A stretch of DNA of 64,000 bases from Hymenopellis radicata (taxonomy: Eukaryota > Basidiomycota > Agaricomycetes > Agaricales > Physalacriaceae), in contig JADNRX010000146.1 in assembly GCA_015501595.1 (NCBI GenBank), positions 1 through 64,000 on the forward strand, given 5' to 3'. The position numbers and the translations under genes are program-made. This document shows, piece after piece, positions 11,439 through 21,941 of the stretch (positions are counted from its first letter, which is position 1; each line of letters begins with the position of its first letter). A model generated the notes under the pieces. The model did not search any database. It was not told the DNA's origin and worked only from the letters and a program-made list of their open reading frames with translations.

Positions 11439-12181
11439 ATGTCTTTCCATTATGTCCCAGCTTGAAAAAATTCGAGCTTACATGCTATATGAATGAACCT
11501 GTAGGAGTCATCAAGGCAGCCTTCAAGCATCCTTTCATAGACTGGACATTGATGTTGGAAGCACGTTACCCATCTCTGGACGTGGTTGAATTCGAGCTGA
11601 TGATGGAGAATGAGGCGGATTATACTTTCGAGGACCGGGTGGATCTAGAGACTGTCATCAAACAAGAAGTGAAGCTTGGCAAGTCGAAGCAGCTTGTCAT
11701 CAACTGGTGTGAGTAACATTGACCGGAAGGCGATACGATTTGACCGTTTTGTTGTAGGTCAAGCCAGATAACCCAACAGTTCGAACGTCGTGACGGATCA
11801 TAGCATCAAGAGAAATGATATTTGGCGATGGTGGTGGCGGGCGGGGTTGAAGCGCATTGTTGCCTGGCGGGCTTGTAGGGTCCCGCGTGTGACTGATATG
11901 TGCCCGCATTCTGGACGTCAAAGTAACTACATTCTGTATCAAGCTTACTGAACAATTGCCGCTCTGCTGTCTCGTTGTTGTTCAAGTATCAGATTATTCC
12001 AGACATCGCTCGGCGTGTTGTTGCCAGTTCGTAAAAGCTTCGAGCTAGCTTCGAGGCTTAAGCTGCGAGCAGAAGACTTGGGTTGTAACTTGTGATAAGT
12101 ACAGCCACGGCTGCGGGAAATTTCGATCCGGTTCCGTGCCATCATGTTTTCCACGGTTCTGTGTTCTTGTCCGTCATCATC

Positions 12182-13606
12182 ATGTCGATCACCAGTTCAG
12201 GACGAGGTATGCGCCCTTCATCCACCCTTTACCGTGTCGTGTTAACAAACATTGCACAGGAAATCCTTTGGACTTCCCTCAGGAATTGACAGACGAAATT
12301 ATCTCCCACAACCAAGACGACATTGAGTTCATCCTCACGGCGTCGCTTGTATCCAAGGCATGGCGCGATACAGCTCTTCGTCACCTATTTTCGAAAGCTT
12401 CCTTCCTCTGTAAGGCCGATTTACTCGCTGGTCCACAATCTGCGCGTCTCTGCCTCATGTCGCAAACTATGTTCGAGACATCAATTCCACCTTGCCTCAT
12501 TTCCAGAACTTGAGGACCGCGCCATGTTTTCGCCTGGTGGATCTACTGCGCGCGCATTAAAGGACACTGTAACCACACGAGGTCCACTCGAGTATATCTC
12601 CTCGTTTCGCACAGCTCTTGATTGCAGATTTCCCGCTGATTCCGACTTCGAGTTGTTTCTGTCTTCCCACTATGAGTAACGCGACTCGGGTTTACTGGGC
12701 CATACCCGAAGCGCGAGACGGATTCAATCCGCTTGCTGCCAATGCTACACGTTTCCTACAGGCTTTTCCGAATGTCAGAGACCCTATCGATTTTTGCCCC
12801 CATTTCTGCGTACACACCAGAATCGGCTCACATCATGGGTTCTTCCCGGGGCTTTAAAGATGCGAATTCTTTTGTGGGAGGGTCATGAATCTCGAAGATG
12901 CATGCCCTACTCCCGCCTTCGCTGTCTGACCTCTCTAAGCTGGAGAATTGCGGTTCAGATGCTGTGGGTGGATGGATTGGCTTGTGTAGACGACGTATTT
13001 TCCAAATCGCTGCCTCCCCTTCGCCGGATTGGATGGGGGTTCGATTATCCTGCTTTTACGCCAGCAGCCTTCGTTCGCTTTTTATCGATGATATCTGGCA
13101 CACTGGAGGAAATTTCTATTGGAATCCCGACGGAGAGTAGTAAGCCAAATCACACTCTACCGAGGCGCAGACTTGACGAATATGTAATCTTTGCAGTTGA
13201 TTGGGACATACCTGAGTTCGCCTCAGGTGCAATTTTACCTGTCTTGCGGGTACTAACCATCAAAACACACTATACTGATTCACGTGTTCTCCCGTGGGTG
13301 GGCTCAATACTGCCTGTTTTCCCATTGTGCCCTACCTTGGACAGGTTCGAGCTTAGTTGCTTTGTGTCTGACCCCGATGATATTACAGGAACCTTTGTTC
13401 ATCCTCTCATGGACTGGACATCGTTACTCGACGATCGATATCCGTCTTTGGAAGTGGTCGAGTTCGAGATGGCAATGGAGTTGGATGAGGTATTCGATTT
13501 CGAGGAGAGGACACGCTTGGAGGCCGTTGTCAGAGATAACGTGAACATCGATAGGCTTGCCGTCAAGTGGGGTGACTCTCCGCGCGAAGTACACCCATGG
13601 ACATAG
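12182..13606 (+). pseudogene. F-box-like protein D (multiple frameshifts)
   Basis: It is in the same subfamily as C. A short first exon (MSITSSGR) is followed by an intron from GTATGC to TTGCACAG, then NPLDFPQELTDEIISHNQDD and ASLVSKAWRDTALRHLFSKA. Frames then change near 12425, 12490, 12660 and 12850-12950. The C-terminal part is open and well preserved from DDVFSKSLPPLRRIGWGF. It runs through a spliced VDWDIPEFASGAILPVLRVL to RLAVKWGDSPREVHPWT. The many shifts indicate a pseudogene. Confidence 0.7.
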
Positions 13607-13920
13607 CCGTTATGTACCCACATTAAATACGAAGTACACTCTGCCATGCCGTTATCTAACCGTTCCGAGCCAGGTCCTGCTAAATGCTAATCCATTGTTT
13701 GTCAGAAATCAATCAAGACCAGGTGAATTGAAGGTTCTAACTTTAGTATACTACTACTATCGAGCATTTTCTACACCCCCGTAATGGTGGATAGGTAGCC
13801 CCACCGCTTTCAGCTCAGCATCAAATATAGACCATGGGTGGGTGTCATATTACCTAAGCACCGCCAAGAGCAACGGCCAGGCGATGTCGCGCAGCAAACG
13901 CTACTTTCTCCCAAACCACC
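13607..13920. other. Intergenic region upstream of the M50B-like gene
   Basis: It separates F-box D from the peptidase gene. No gene was recognised. It should hold the peptidase promoter, though no clear TATA box is visible. Confidence 0.4.
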
Positions 13921-15313
13921 ATGCCGACGATTCATGCTGACGACTTTCACGACCTGATAACCCGAGATTTTGCCTCCCAAGTGTCTCCCAATGCCACCCA
14001 GCGCACGACGCTGATCGTCGCAGGGGTGTACATTATTGTTATTGCCATTCTGTGGTGAGTCTTTTGTGAAGAGAAGAGTATTGTGATCGAATGCGGCTGC
14101 ATGCCTAGGCATATACCGTTTTTATCTTGGATAAGTACGTGATTTTTGAAGGGCGCTTTGTTTATTCGATTACTGATGAACTTTGTGTAGTATATCCGTT
14201 CAAGTGCGTAAACGATCATTTAACCTCGCGAAATGTGCTAAGATCGACCTCAGATTGCTCACCGTTGGATTCCACGAAGTCAGTTGCCTTTAAAACTCTA
14301 ATTCACGCAGCGGCATTGACTGAGCACCAGATGAGCCATGCCTTCATGGGGGTATTAACCTGCGCACGCATTCATTCCATAGAGCTTGATCGTACGTCTA
14401 TCATCGCAATGGCTCTATAAAGTACTGAACGCGCTATAAAGCCGACGAAGGAGGCGTCACGTCCATGTCTGGCGGCATATCTTGGTTAACATTGCCCGCT
14501 GGATACCTCGGCTCGTCGTTCATCGGCGCATGCTTAATTACCTGCGGATTCAACACGAATGCGAGCAAAGTCGCTACGATTGTTCTCGCTGTCTTCTTCC
14601 TGCTCACGCTGTGGTGGGCACGGCGTAATTGGCTGTGAGTATAGCGTCAAGTTCGATCTTCTATCGCCGCTAATTTTCGATGACAGGACCTGGCTTCTCA
14701 TTGCCGGCATGTCGGGGCTCATCCTCCTCTTCTGGTTCGTGGCGGATGGTGTTGCGTTGAGATATCTGGTGGGTGCCCGTCTCGTCTACCCGTCTGTCTT
14801 CCTAAACATTCGCTATAGGTCCTGTTCATCGGCGTGATGTCGTGTATGTACGTCTTATGGGATGTCATCGGTATGTTTCCTTTCGAGTACCGTTAGTCTA
14901 CCATTCACTCACCCGAGCTATAGACGACACCATCGCGCGGAAGGTCAACTCGTCGGATGCCTCAGCATTCGCCAAGATCTGCGGATGCTTCCCGTCACAA
15001 GGTACTTGAATTTATCTTTTTTCCCCCTCGATTCATGTCTTATTCGTCAGTCTGGGGCGTCATCTGGCTGATCGTCGCGTTCATCTTCTTTGCCGCCGGT
15101 ATAATCGTTGGGCTGGTTGCCTTCAAGGTTTGTGGCCCTCCCAACTATCACTACGTGCTAGTACTGATTCTCTATTAGCAAACCGCCGAGGAACAAAAGG
15201 CAGATTCCCAAGACTTCTTGCCTACGCCAGGTAGTGGCGCATTGTCTATATCGCCCAGCAGTCTCGCCGTCAGTCTTACGGCTTGTGGCTTGGCGATATT
15301 CGGACTCCTATAG
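13921..15313 (+). CDS. Peptidase M50B-like membrane protein (only complete copy, 11 exons)
   Basis: The predicted protein is 288 aa. By eye the exons are 13921-14054, 14109-14134, 14191-14203, 14254-14278, 14331-14391, 14442-14634, 14687-14768, 14819-14871, 14934-15001, 15051-15127 and 15179-15313. All introns have GT-AG ends and keep the frame. The zinc-site motif HEMSH (residues 65-69) is rebuilt across an intron and follows LLTVGF, matching the HExxH of M50B-like proteins. Further on are DEGG, MSGGISWLTLPAGYLGSSF and several hydrophobic segments (LILLFWFV, VIWLIVAFIFFAAGIIVGLV), so it is a multi-pass membrane protein. The substrate is unknown for the fungal members. It converges with PIG-O copy 1 about 120 bp away. 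Two 5'-truncated copies follow at 29113 and 41241. Confidence 0.85.
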
Positions 15314-18300
15314 CGAGTTCTTATTTGACGATCTACTAAGGATGATAACTTATACCATGGACTCGAATTCTGAACTTTGCTAATATTAATCGTACTTTTA
15401 CCGTGGATGATCTTACAACTATACACTTGATCTACGAGGTGCCCTGGAAAAGGAACGTTATTTTGGACGTTATCCTCGAAAAACCGATACAGAACCCAAT
15501 GAGGGCAGCCAGATCGACGAAGAGCACGCCAGCCACACCGGCCATGAAGCGCGGCGCGAACACCTTCCACACCATGAGATGTCTCCTCAACACTGCAGCG
15601 CTGACGGCGCTACCAATGAGAAGCGATGTGTAGTACAACATCATCCCGATCACAGCCACGGTCGTTTCTCCCTTGACCTTGACATCTAGCTCTGGCTTCG
15701 TGTTCTCTCTTCCCGGCACGCTCGCCATCATCGGCGGGCGGTTCCACAGCGCAAGCAGGGGCGCCGCAAGGCCCGCCAAGAGCAGCGGCCCAAACGAGTT
15801 GAGGACCACAGTTATCGGCGCAAACATATACGACGCCGTCGGCGTGAGAATGAAACCCGCCTTCCACTGGATAGACGATATCGTCGACTGATGGCCAGTC
15901 GCAAAGAACATCTGGAGCCCGAGGAGCGCAACGGGGATGATATCCGCAAATCGCACAGGCGGAGACTGGTCTACTGCGGGATTAGGCTGCTGCTGCAACA
16001 CAGCAGACGGCGTCGCGGAGGCAAACACCTGTTCCATGTACCGCACGTCTCGCACGCCATCCACCACTTCCAGGAAGGACACAAGCGCCAGCGCACCGAG
16101 GCCCAGCGCGATTTGGGCAGAGAGCTGGCTGGCGTTATACACAAGCGCGAACGCCAAGGTCCAGAGAAGCAGGTAGGACGAGCCATACGCGTTCGCAAAG
16201 CCGAGGACTTTGACCTGCTTCGCCTGGCTCTTGTCGAAATGCAGGCACAGAGGGATGAGGTACCAAAGTGCGCCCCCGACAAAGAAGACGAGCGTGAACG
16301 AGCCTCGCGCGAGCCATGTCCGAGCCGTGCGGAGAAGGGGTGTCCACCCCTCATCTCCAAGTACATTCGCCGAGTCGAGCCATTCAAGGAGCCAGAAACC
16401 TGAACCGGCGAGGAGCGCAGGCCGGAGAATGACAGGGATGAACGTCTGTGCGAGTCCCAGCTCAGAGCGGGATACCTTCAAGAAGTGGGTGTGAATTATG
16501 TATGGCAGCGCGAACCCGAGTGGCACCGCCAATGCAACACCGGAAGGGGCGGAGTGGGCAGTGTCGACGATGCGTAGAACGTGACATGGCAGTACGGTTG
16601 CTGTTCCTCTCTACAGACGGTGCTGATCGCCATCAGCCTGACGCAGACTGCATAGAGGAGGGAGAATCCCAAGATACGGTAGCGTAAACGTGTAGTCGGA
16701 GCTTTAATGCCCGTTAACACGAAGGGCACTATGGAGGTCAAACCGAGATACAAGACAAGTCTATCTTCCCAGAAGGTGAACGAATTGGAAAAGAACGCGA
16801 CGGTGTGAAGGACCAATGGGATGGGTAAACTGCGGATAGACGCCAATATGGGAGGAGGAGAGGATATCATGAGCGCCAAACTCGAGAATATCGGTGCCGC
16901 GAACAGGATACAATCAAGTGCGTCGATACCCTCAAGCTTTTCCTCCAACCCAATGAAGAGGAGCAAGCCAACGACGGCGCCTCCGGCTATCCCGCGCATA
17001 CAGTTGGGAAGCTGCGAAGACAGATACGCGTTCCATTCGTACTTTGCAGATGAAAGGCCCATGTAGAGCGACCAGGTGGCAATAAAGCCCACACCCAACA
17101 CAGCCAGCCCAAACGCCATACGCAAAGGATTGAATTGGGCCCAAAGCGCGCGGCACGTCGAGAGCGCGACACGATTGTAGTTGGTGAGTTTGATCAGTGT
17201 GTCCTCGGTGTTGCATTTCTTACAGAGCGTGACGTCCCAGGCTCGTTGAAGCTCGTCCCAGTATCCGTCTAGTTCCCCGCCTGATGCGCTATCGCGGTAT
17301 GCTTTCAGATAGTCTCTGATCTGGAATGCATTTAGCTTCAACGCCTCCAATAATCTGCTGTTCCTCCAAAAGAGCTCCGGGATGACTGTGCCGAGGTTGT
17401 TGAAGGGGATGGGAAGACCGAGGAGTAAAGAGATAGTGGGGAGGATGTCGATCTGCTGTACTGAACGATGCGGAAGGGAGGCTCCGGGAAAGGTGGTATA
17501 TTGAAGTAGACCGGACGGAGGGGCATCCCGCGATAGCTCGGGGCCTTTGCTATATATCCACAGGGCACTGGAGGTTTCATGCTCGCCATCGCCTCCGTGG
17601 TCACCTGTACGGTCCATACCGTGATCACCTAGGACTACGAGCAGCGTCTTGTCATCTAGGAGGTCTACGACGCGTCCGAGAACGTCGTTCATCTGTTCCA
17701 GCTTCGTTTTCATGCTGGGATGATCTGGACCGACTCTATGACCAACGTGGTCTACGCCCAAGAAGTGTCCGACAAGAAAGTCGAAAGGTTTAGTGGGGTC
17801 CTCGAGCAGGGGGAATAAGTGTTTAATGACACCCTCGTCGACGGTATGCAGGTCCTCGACATTGAAGGAGTCGTAAGGGAAGGATATTTCGAAGGAATCC
17901 GGAAAGACAGACATCCACGTATCATCGCCCATAAACGCGGCCTACTGTAGAGTTAATGTAGAAGCGAACCCGCAGAGGAAGGAACACGTACCGTTTTATT
18001 CGCCAGTCCCAGTTGTTTTATGATTGAGTCTTCCTCGATTGAAGATGCGCCAAAGTTGTTGCCCAAATCAACAAAAGTCGGTAAAGATCCAGTGGTGAGG
18101 CCTTTGATACGCTGCAACGTCGTTGTGGGCGGGTCTGAATATGCATTGAAGATAAACGAGTGTCGTGGCCGAGCCTTGGTGAGCTCCTGCGGCAATGTAA
18201 GAATATTGTGGTGGTACGGCGACGGAGGCGTCTGGGGATTGGGGGACACAAAGTCGAAGCGGAGGGCGTCAATGATGAGCACGACAGCGCGTGTGTGCGT

Positions 18301-18340
18301 GGCCGGCACGGTGTTCGTGCACGTCGTTGTTTCCGTCAAC
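14498..18340 (+). repeat. Triplicated unit U, copy 1
   Basis: This unit runs from GCTGGATACC inside M50B exon 6 to GTTTCCGTCAAC in PIG-O exon 1. The same stretch recurs at 29113-32962 and 41241-45098. Left of this copy the sequence continues into the genuine M50B 5' half. On the right it jumps into module S. Confidence 0.9.
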
Positions 18341-18357
18341 GCGGGTGTCTTCTTCAT
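15432..18357 (-). pseudogene. PIG-O copy 1: 5' exon replaced and frameshifted
   Basis: This is a GPI ethanolamine phosphate transferase 3 homologue. The first exon lacks the N-terminal membrane anchor found in copy 3. At the junction with module S an in-frame ATG at 18357 gives MKKTPALTETTTC, leading into VVLIIDALRFDF. The 50 bp intron (17942-17991) is intact, and GVDHVGH and LGDHGMDRTGDHGGDG are present. A missing C near 16535 (CCAATGCAAC against CCAATGCCAAC in copies 2 and 3) breaks the frame before the last ~360 residues. It also has QQQPNPAVDQ where copies 2 and 3 have QQHAVDQ. It is probably dead. Confidence 0.85.
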
Positions 18358-19030
18358 CTTCGCGTTGGTGCCTCTTCAAGTTCTCTTCTGGGGTGCGTCT
18401 CAGTGCATCCTTCCTGGACGTCTGAGTGTGCTGGTGTCTGCTCATGCTGAGAAGGCGGTGGTGGGTGCTGGAACGTCTTCTTCGACGTCTGCTCATCCTC
18501 GGGGAGCATCTTCCGTGCCCTTCGTTCTCTGCTACGTGCGCTGGGGGCGGCGCGTCGACGTCTTCGTGAGAGTGTGCTCCGACAGCTGGCGGTGCGGAGT
18601 GCTCTTCCTGCTGCGTCTCCTCTGGGGTGCTTCTTCGCGTACTGCTCCTCTGGGGTGCTTCTTCAATGGAGTGCTCCTCTCCTCTGGGTTCAAGCGGGTC
18701 ATCTTCCCGGGTGCGTCTCCTCTCTGCTGGCGCGTCGTGCTGCCATCTTCGTGGGAGACGTCTTCGTGAGAGAGTGTGCTCCTCTACGGTGCATCTTCGC
18801 GGAGACTGCTGGCGGTGCGGAGTCCTCTTCCTGGGTGCGGAGTCCTCTTCCTGGGTGCGGAGTCCTCTTCCTGGGTGCGTCTCCGAATGCTCTTCCAGAG
18901 CGCGTCTCCTCTCTGCCGGCGCGTCGTGCTGACGTCTTCGCGGGCGCGTATCCTCTGTGCCGGCGAGTCGTCTTCGCGGGAGACGTCTTCGTGCGCGTGT
19001 CTGTCCTCTGCGCGCGCGATGGATGGGAGA
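18341..19030. repeat. CT-rich low-complexity tract with 20 bp minisatellite
   Basis: It is made of varied GTCTTCG, CTCCTCT and GGGTGCGTCTCC words. Around 18815-18880 the 20 bp unit GTGCGGAGTCCTCTTCCTGG is repeated three times, while the S2 equivalent (near 33360) has one. On the minus strand it reads as Arg/Glu/Ser/Thr-rich nonsense in several frames. I do not consider it a gene. Confidence 0.6.
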
Positions 19031-19032
19031 TA

Positions 19033-19276
19033 CTGTAGCGTTTCAACCGTAGGTTCGCGGCTTGTGACCTGATATGCTGTGAACTTACAGCAAATAGATT
19101 CATAGACCCTTAAATTCCCTTATTTGGACAGGCCCGCTGCAAGCGGGACCTGAAATTTCCGCTTTTGGATGCCTGTGCCTGGCCAGAAGGCTCTGTGATG
19201 CAATATGCAATATGTATAGGTTCGGTTCGTGGGGCTCCGTGACCCGATATGAGAATATACGGTCGAAACGCTACAG
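19033..19276. mobile_element. TA-target MITE 1 (Tc1/mariner-like ends)
   Basis: This 244 bp element has terminal inverted repeats CTGTAGCGTTTCAACCGTA and CTGTAGCGTTTCGACCGTA (reverse complement of the right end). It is flanked by TA on both sides (19031-19032, 19277-19278). The matching place in S2 reads GGGAGATAACAGC, an empty site with one TA. No coding capacity. Its ends resemble those of the element at 58244-58476. Confidence 0.85.
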
Positions 19277-19584
19277 TAAGAGCCGCTGCCTATTTGGGAC
19301 TCAACGCCAGTGTGGCTGTGCTCTCGTCTGCTCAACACCCGAGATTAACTATGTTCACTTCGGGAGGGTGTATGGCTTCAGACATTGCATTCTAAGAGTA
19401 ATATACATGGATGGGATAGTCTACGAACACATCCTAGAAGCAGAAACTCCGTATATAAAAAGTTGAAAAAATCACGTAGGGTGGGGGGTACGAAAATGGT
19501 GATTTTCATGAACGCAAGTCCACAAAATCATACATCGTACGGGCGTGATGGGTCCGGCCTGAAGGGCCCCAAAGAGCCGAAAAA

Positions 19585-19616
19585 GAGCCTCCAGTCAAAT
19601 TAATGACTGGAGGCTC
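19585..19616. repeat. Perfect 13 bp hairpin in S1
   Basis: The arms are GAGCCTCCAGTCA and TGACTGGAGGCTC around the loop AATTAA. It is followed within 25 bp by a second small hairpin (CACCGGT...ACCGGTG). The same structure is at 33852-33883 in S2. Its role is unknown. Confidence 0.8.
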
Positions 19617-20540
19617 CCTTTCAGCTCACACCGGTTGATGAGACCGGTGGCCTCAATCGAGGACTTTACCAGAACGCCCGAGGACGGCGTACCACCATGT
19701 GGGACGTCTGACACCCTCCCCTTTCTATCCCCAAGAGCCCCGCGGCCGACCCGGTGGTGGAAGGTTAGCTCAAGGGTTCCGGGGAGCGTGCCGTTTATAA
19801 AGCGAGTAACCCTACTGACTACCATGAGAGAAGGGAAGGAAAGAATGGGATATCACTCTGGCTCTGTCGAGGCGGTTTATATACCCTCTTCAAGACCAAT
19901 TTCCACTCCGACGCGGTATCGTACCACTTACGTAGGTGGTCTAGACACGGACTTGGCACGCCGCGTTGCGCCACACTTGTTCACGTCTGTTCGAATTCTC
20001 CGCTTTACCATTCGATAGCAGCGATTTGTAGCTCTCCAGACATATACTCAACATCCTCTTCAACTTTCTCAGTACTACACTACAAGCTCAACAAAATCCT
20101 CTCCTCCGTCATTGCAATATTGGAAGCAAGCAGGGACGAGTCTTGTGTACCTTGCTTATTCCGCGAATAGAGGTGAGTACACAGGTTCCGTTAAGGGTGT
20201 TCTTGGTGTCTGTCGACTGGGAAAATCAAGGACAATGTCATGAATAAACCGGACAGTGAAATTGAACAAGACTTTGAACAGGAAAGTGTCTTGCGATGCG
20301 GCGGGCAGGGTCTTACGAAGCCAAGTCTAGAGCCCTGAAACGTGAAAATATCTCATGTTTGGGTAAGGAATACACACGGTCTCGGCAAGCTCATTCCTTC
20401 CTCCCCTCACCATGTCTCGTATTCGACTTTGACTTCAACGACACAGCAAGTCGACGTGTCTCGCTCTCGAATCTGCGCGTCTGCCGCGATTCTATGCTCT
20501 CAACACATTTTCCAGCCTTCTCAATAGCAAGGTGAGCAGA

Positions 20541-21031
20541 ATGTCGCGAGACGATAGCCGCTCACTTCGTCCAGATCCGGGTGCATATTTCAACGCGGAC
20601 GGCGTGGTTGTGGCAAGTAAGTCGTCATCTTGGTGCAGTTTGTTTGAGTCATTCAAGTCTCTGTTGTCCCAGCTCGCGCGACCTGCAGTCAGTTCCTCAA
20701 TTCGTCCAGATCCGGTCTCGGAATTCGCAGAAGTAATGGGACAGCATTGACTCGATAGGCGGCTGGGCGCAACAAGGTGCGTCCCAAAGTTTCCCCTCAG
20801 AATCAGAAAGGCTCAGAGACAGAACGAGCTGAGTAGAGACAGAACGAGTCGAGTATCATTTCCGAACCGCTCATGTCGTTGATAGGCAGACGACCCGCTC
20901 ACTTCACCCAGATCCGCGTTCAGATTTTTCGGGAGAGTCAGAGTGCATGTCCAGTTCATTTGTAGCTTCCGAGCTGACTCGTTTACAGGAAAAAGGAGAG
21001 TGTAGCCATGGAGACGAGCGCATCTGACGCG
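20541..21031 (+). CDS. Putative small gene with repeated SLRPDP motif (S1 copy)
   Basis: The open frame from ATG 20541 reads MSRDDSRSLRPDPGAYFNAD and later SSIRPDPVSEFAEVMGQH. After a stop or intron, the motif returns in another frame as TRSLHPDPRSDFSGESE (seen without interruption in S2 at 35140-35283). Three copies of S-[LI]-[RH]-P-D-P-x3-F at ~130-200 bp spacing suggest a real protein repeat or an ancient tandem duplication. A possible intron is GTAAGTCGTC...TCCCAG. An upstream TATA-like GGTTTATATACC lies near 19876. No known family; possibly decayed. Confidence 0.35.
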
Positions 21032-21232
21032 ACGTGACTTGGAGGAAGCAAGCCAGAAGGTCCACGTCGATCATGCCCATGCCGAATGAGGCAGTTCAAC
21101 GTTCTCCTCCCGCCATCATCTGCAAAAACGCCAAGCCGGAACACGACGCGTTTGAGCGCTCAATTGCGCGCGGAACGACTTATTTCGACTTCAAGAATCC
21201 CAGGACAACAATTCTTGAAACTTGGACAGCAT

Positions 21233-21933
21233 CAGGCTAACGCTTCCGTGATTCGTATTCGAATCATTCGGCCGCGAATGGCCGTTTTGATGGATGGATC
21301 CATCCATCCGAATGAACGGACCCTGTTGATCCGGCGACTAACGAATGGGTTCAACCATTCGTTCGCTTCAGCAAGCCCTACCCGTACTATACTTCAATGT
21401 AGACGGCCTCAGTAGTCAGAAATAAAGGAATATGGGCTTAGACACGCCCACCTTCCATCTTGAACCTGAAATCTCTAAATCACACTTTGAGTGTCAAAGC
21501 AATCATGGAAATTCAGGTCAACTGTGTGCTGAATGGCCGCAAAACGGGCTACCAACATAAAATAACCTTGAGATGATACTTTCTGTGAAGGACAGGTTGT
21601 GTTAGCACCGTACATTCACTTCGGGGCAGCGACGGGGCCCAACAGTGCATATGCTTACCCCGATTTCAAGATGAGAAGTCAAACTTTTAGACTAGATATT
21701 TCAATCATATTTGTATATACAGATGTTTAATTAAGTTTGTAGCCCCTCAGGATCCAGCTGAGGAGGAGAAGGGCCTTCAAGGTTGCTTCGAGGCAGCACT
21801 GGCACATGCCGACGATGCCGATCAAACATTCGTGAATATTCGCGAATCGATCCAGGCGGAGTGTAATCAACGTGAGTAAGCATTCACGAATGACCTATTC
21901 GGGCAACATTCGAATCACGGAAGCGTTAGCCTG
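21233..21933. mobile_element. hAT-like MITE (701 bp)
   Basis: It begins CAGGCTAACGCTTCCGTGAT and ends with the reverse complement. An 8 bp target duplication GACAGCAT lies at 21225-21232 and 21934-21941. S2 has the empty site (GGACAGCATGGATGCC near 35466). Both ends are rich in ATTCG/CGAAT motifs, as subterminal transposase sites often are. No transposase frame was seen, so it is non-autonomous. The 8 bp duplication and CAGG ends fit the hAT superfamily. Confidence 0.85.
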
Positions 21934-21941
21934 GACAGCAT

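Larger units (their letters stand above)
8199..11716 (+). pseudogene. F-box-like protein C, split by an LTR retrotransposon
   Basis: It belongs to the second F-box subfamily (FPQELIDEIISHNQDD). Exon 1 is 8199-8223 (MSTTSLRR), intron 1 is 8224-8268, and intron 2 runs from GTGAGC near 9144 to CTGCAG near 9195. A one-base shift near 8511-8523 separates VDVQLGS from LEKRAERAPDGF. Exon 3 reads FRWLHTLMDV up to 9314, is cut by the element at 9315-11438, and resumes as FPLCPSLKKFELTCYM at 11444. Leaving out the element and one target copy gives a continuous frame, so this insertion was a clean, late event. The end is ...LVINWCE at 11716. Confidence 0.8.

Noticed and set aside
18269..19103. Long Arg/Ser/Glu-rich frames in the CT-rich tract
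   Set aside because: They occur in several frames on both strands, differ between S1 and S2 by indels, and are explained by low complexity.
19585..19616. Rho-independent terminator
   Set aside because: It has the shape of one, but the sequence is fungal nuclear DNA with spliceosomal introns, so bacterial termination is not expected.
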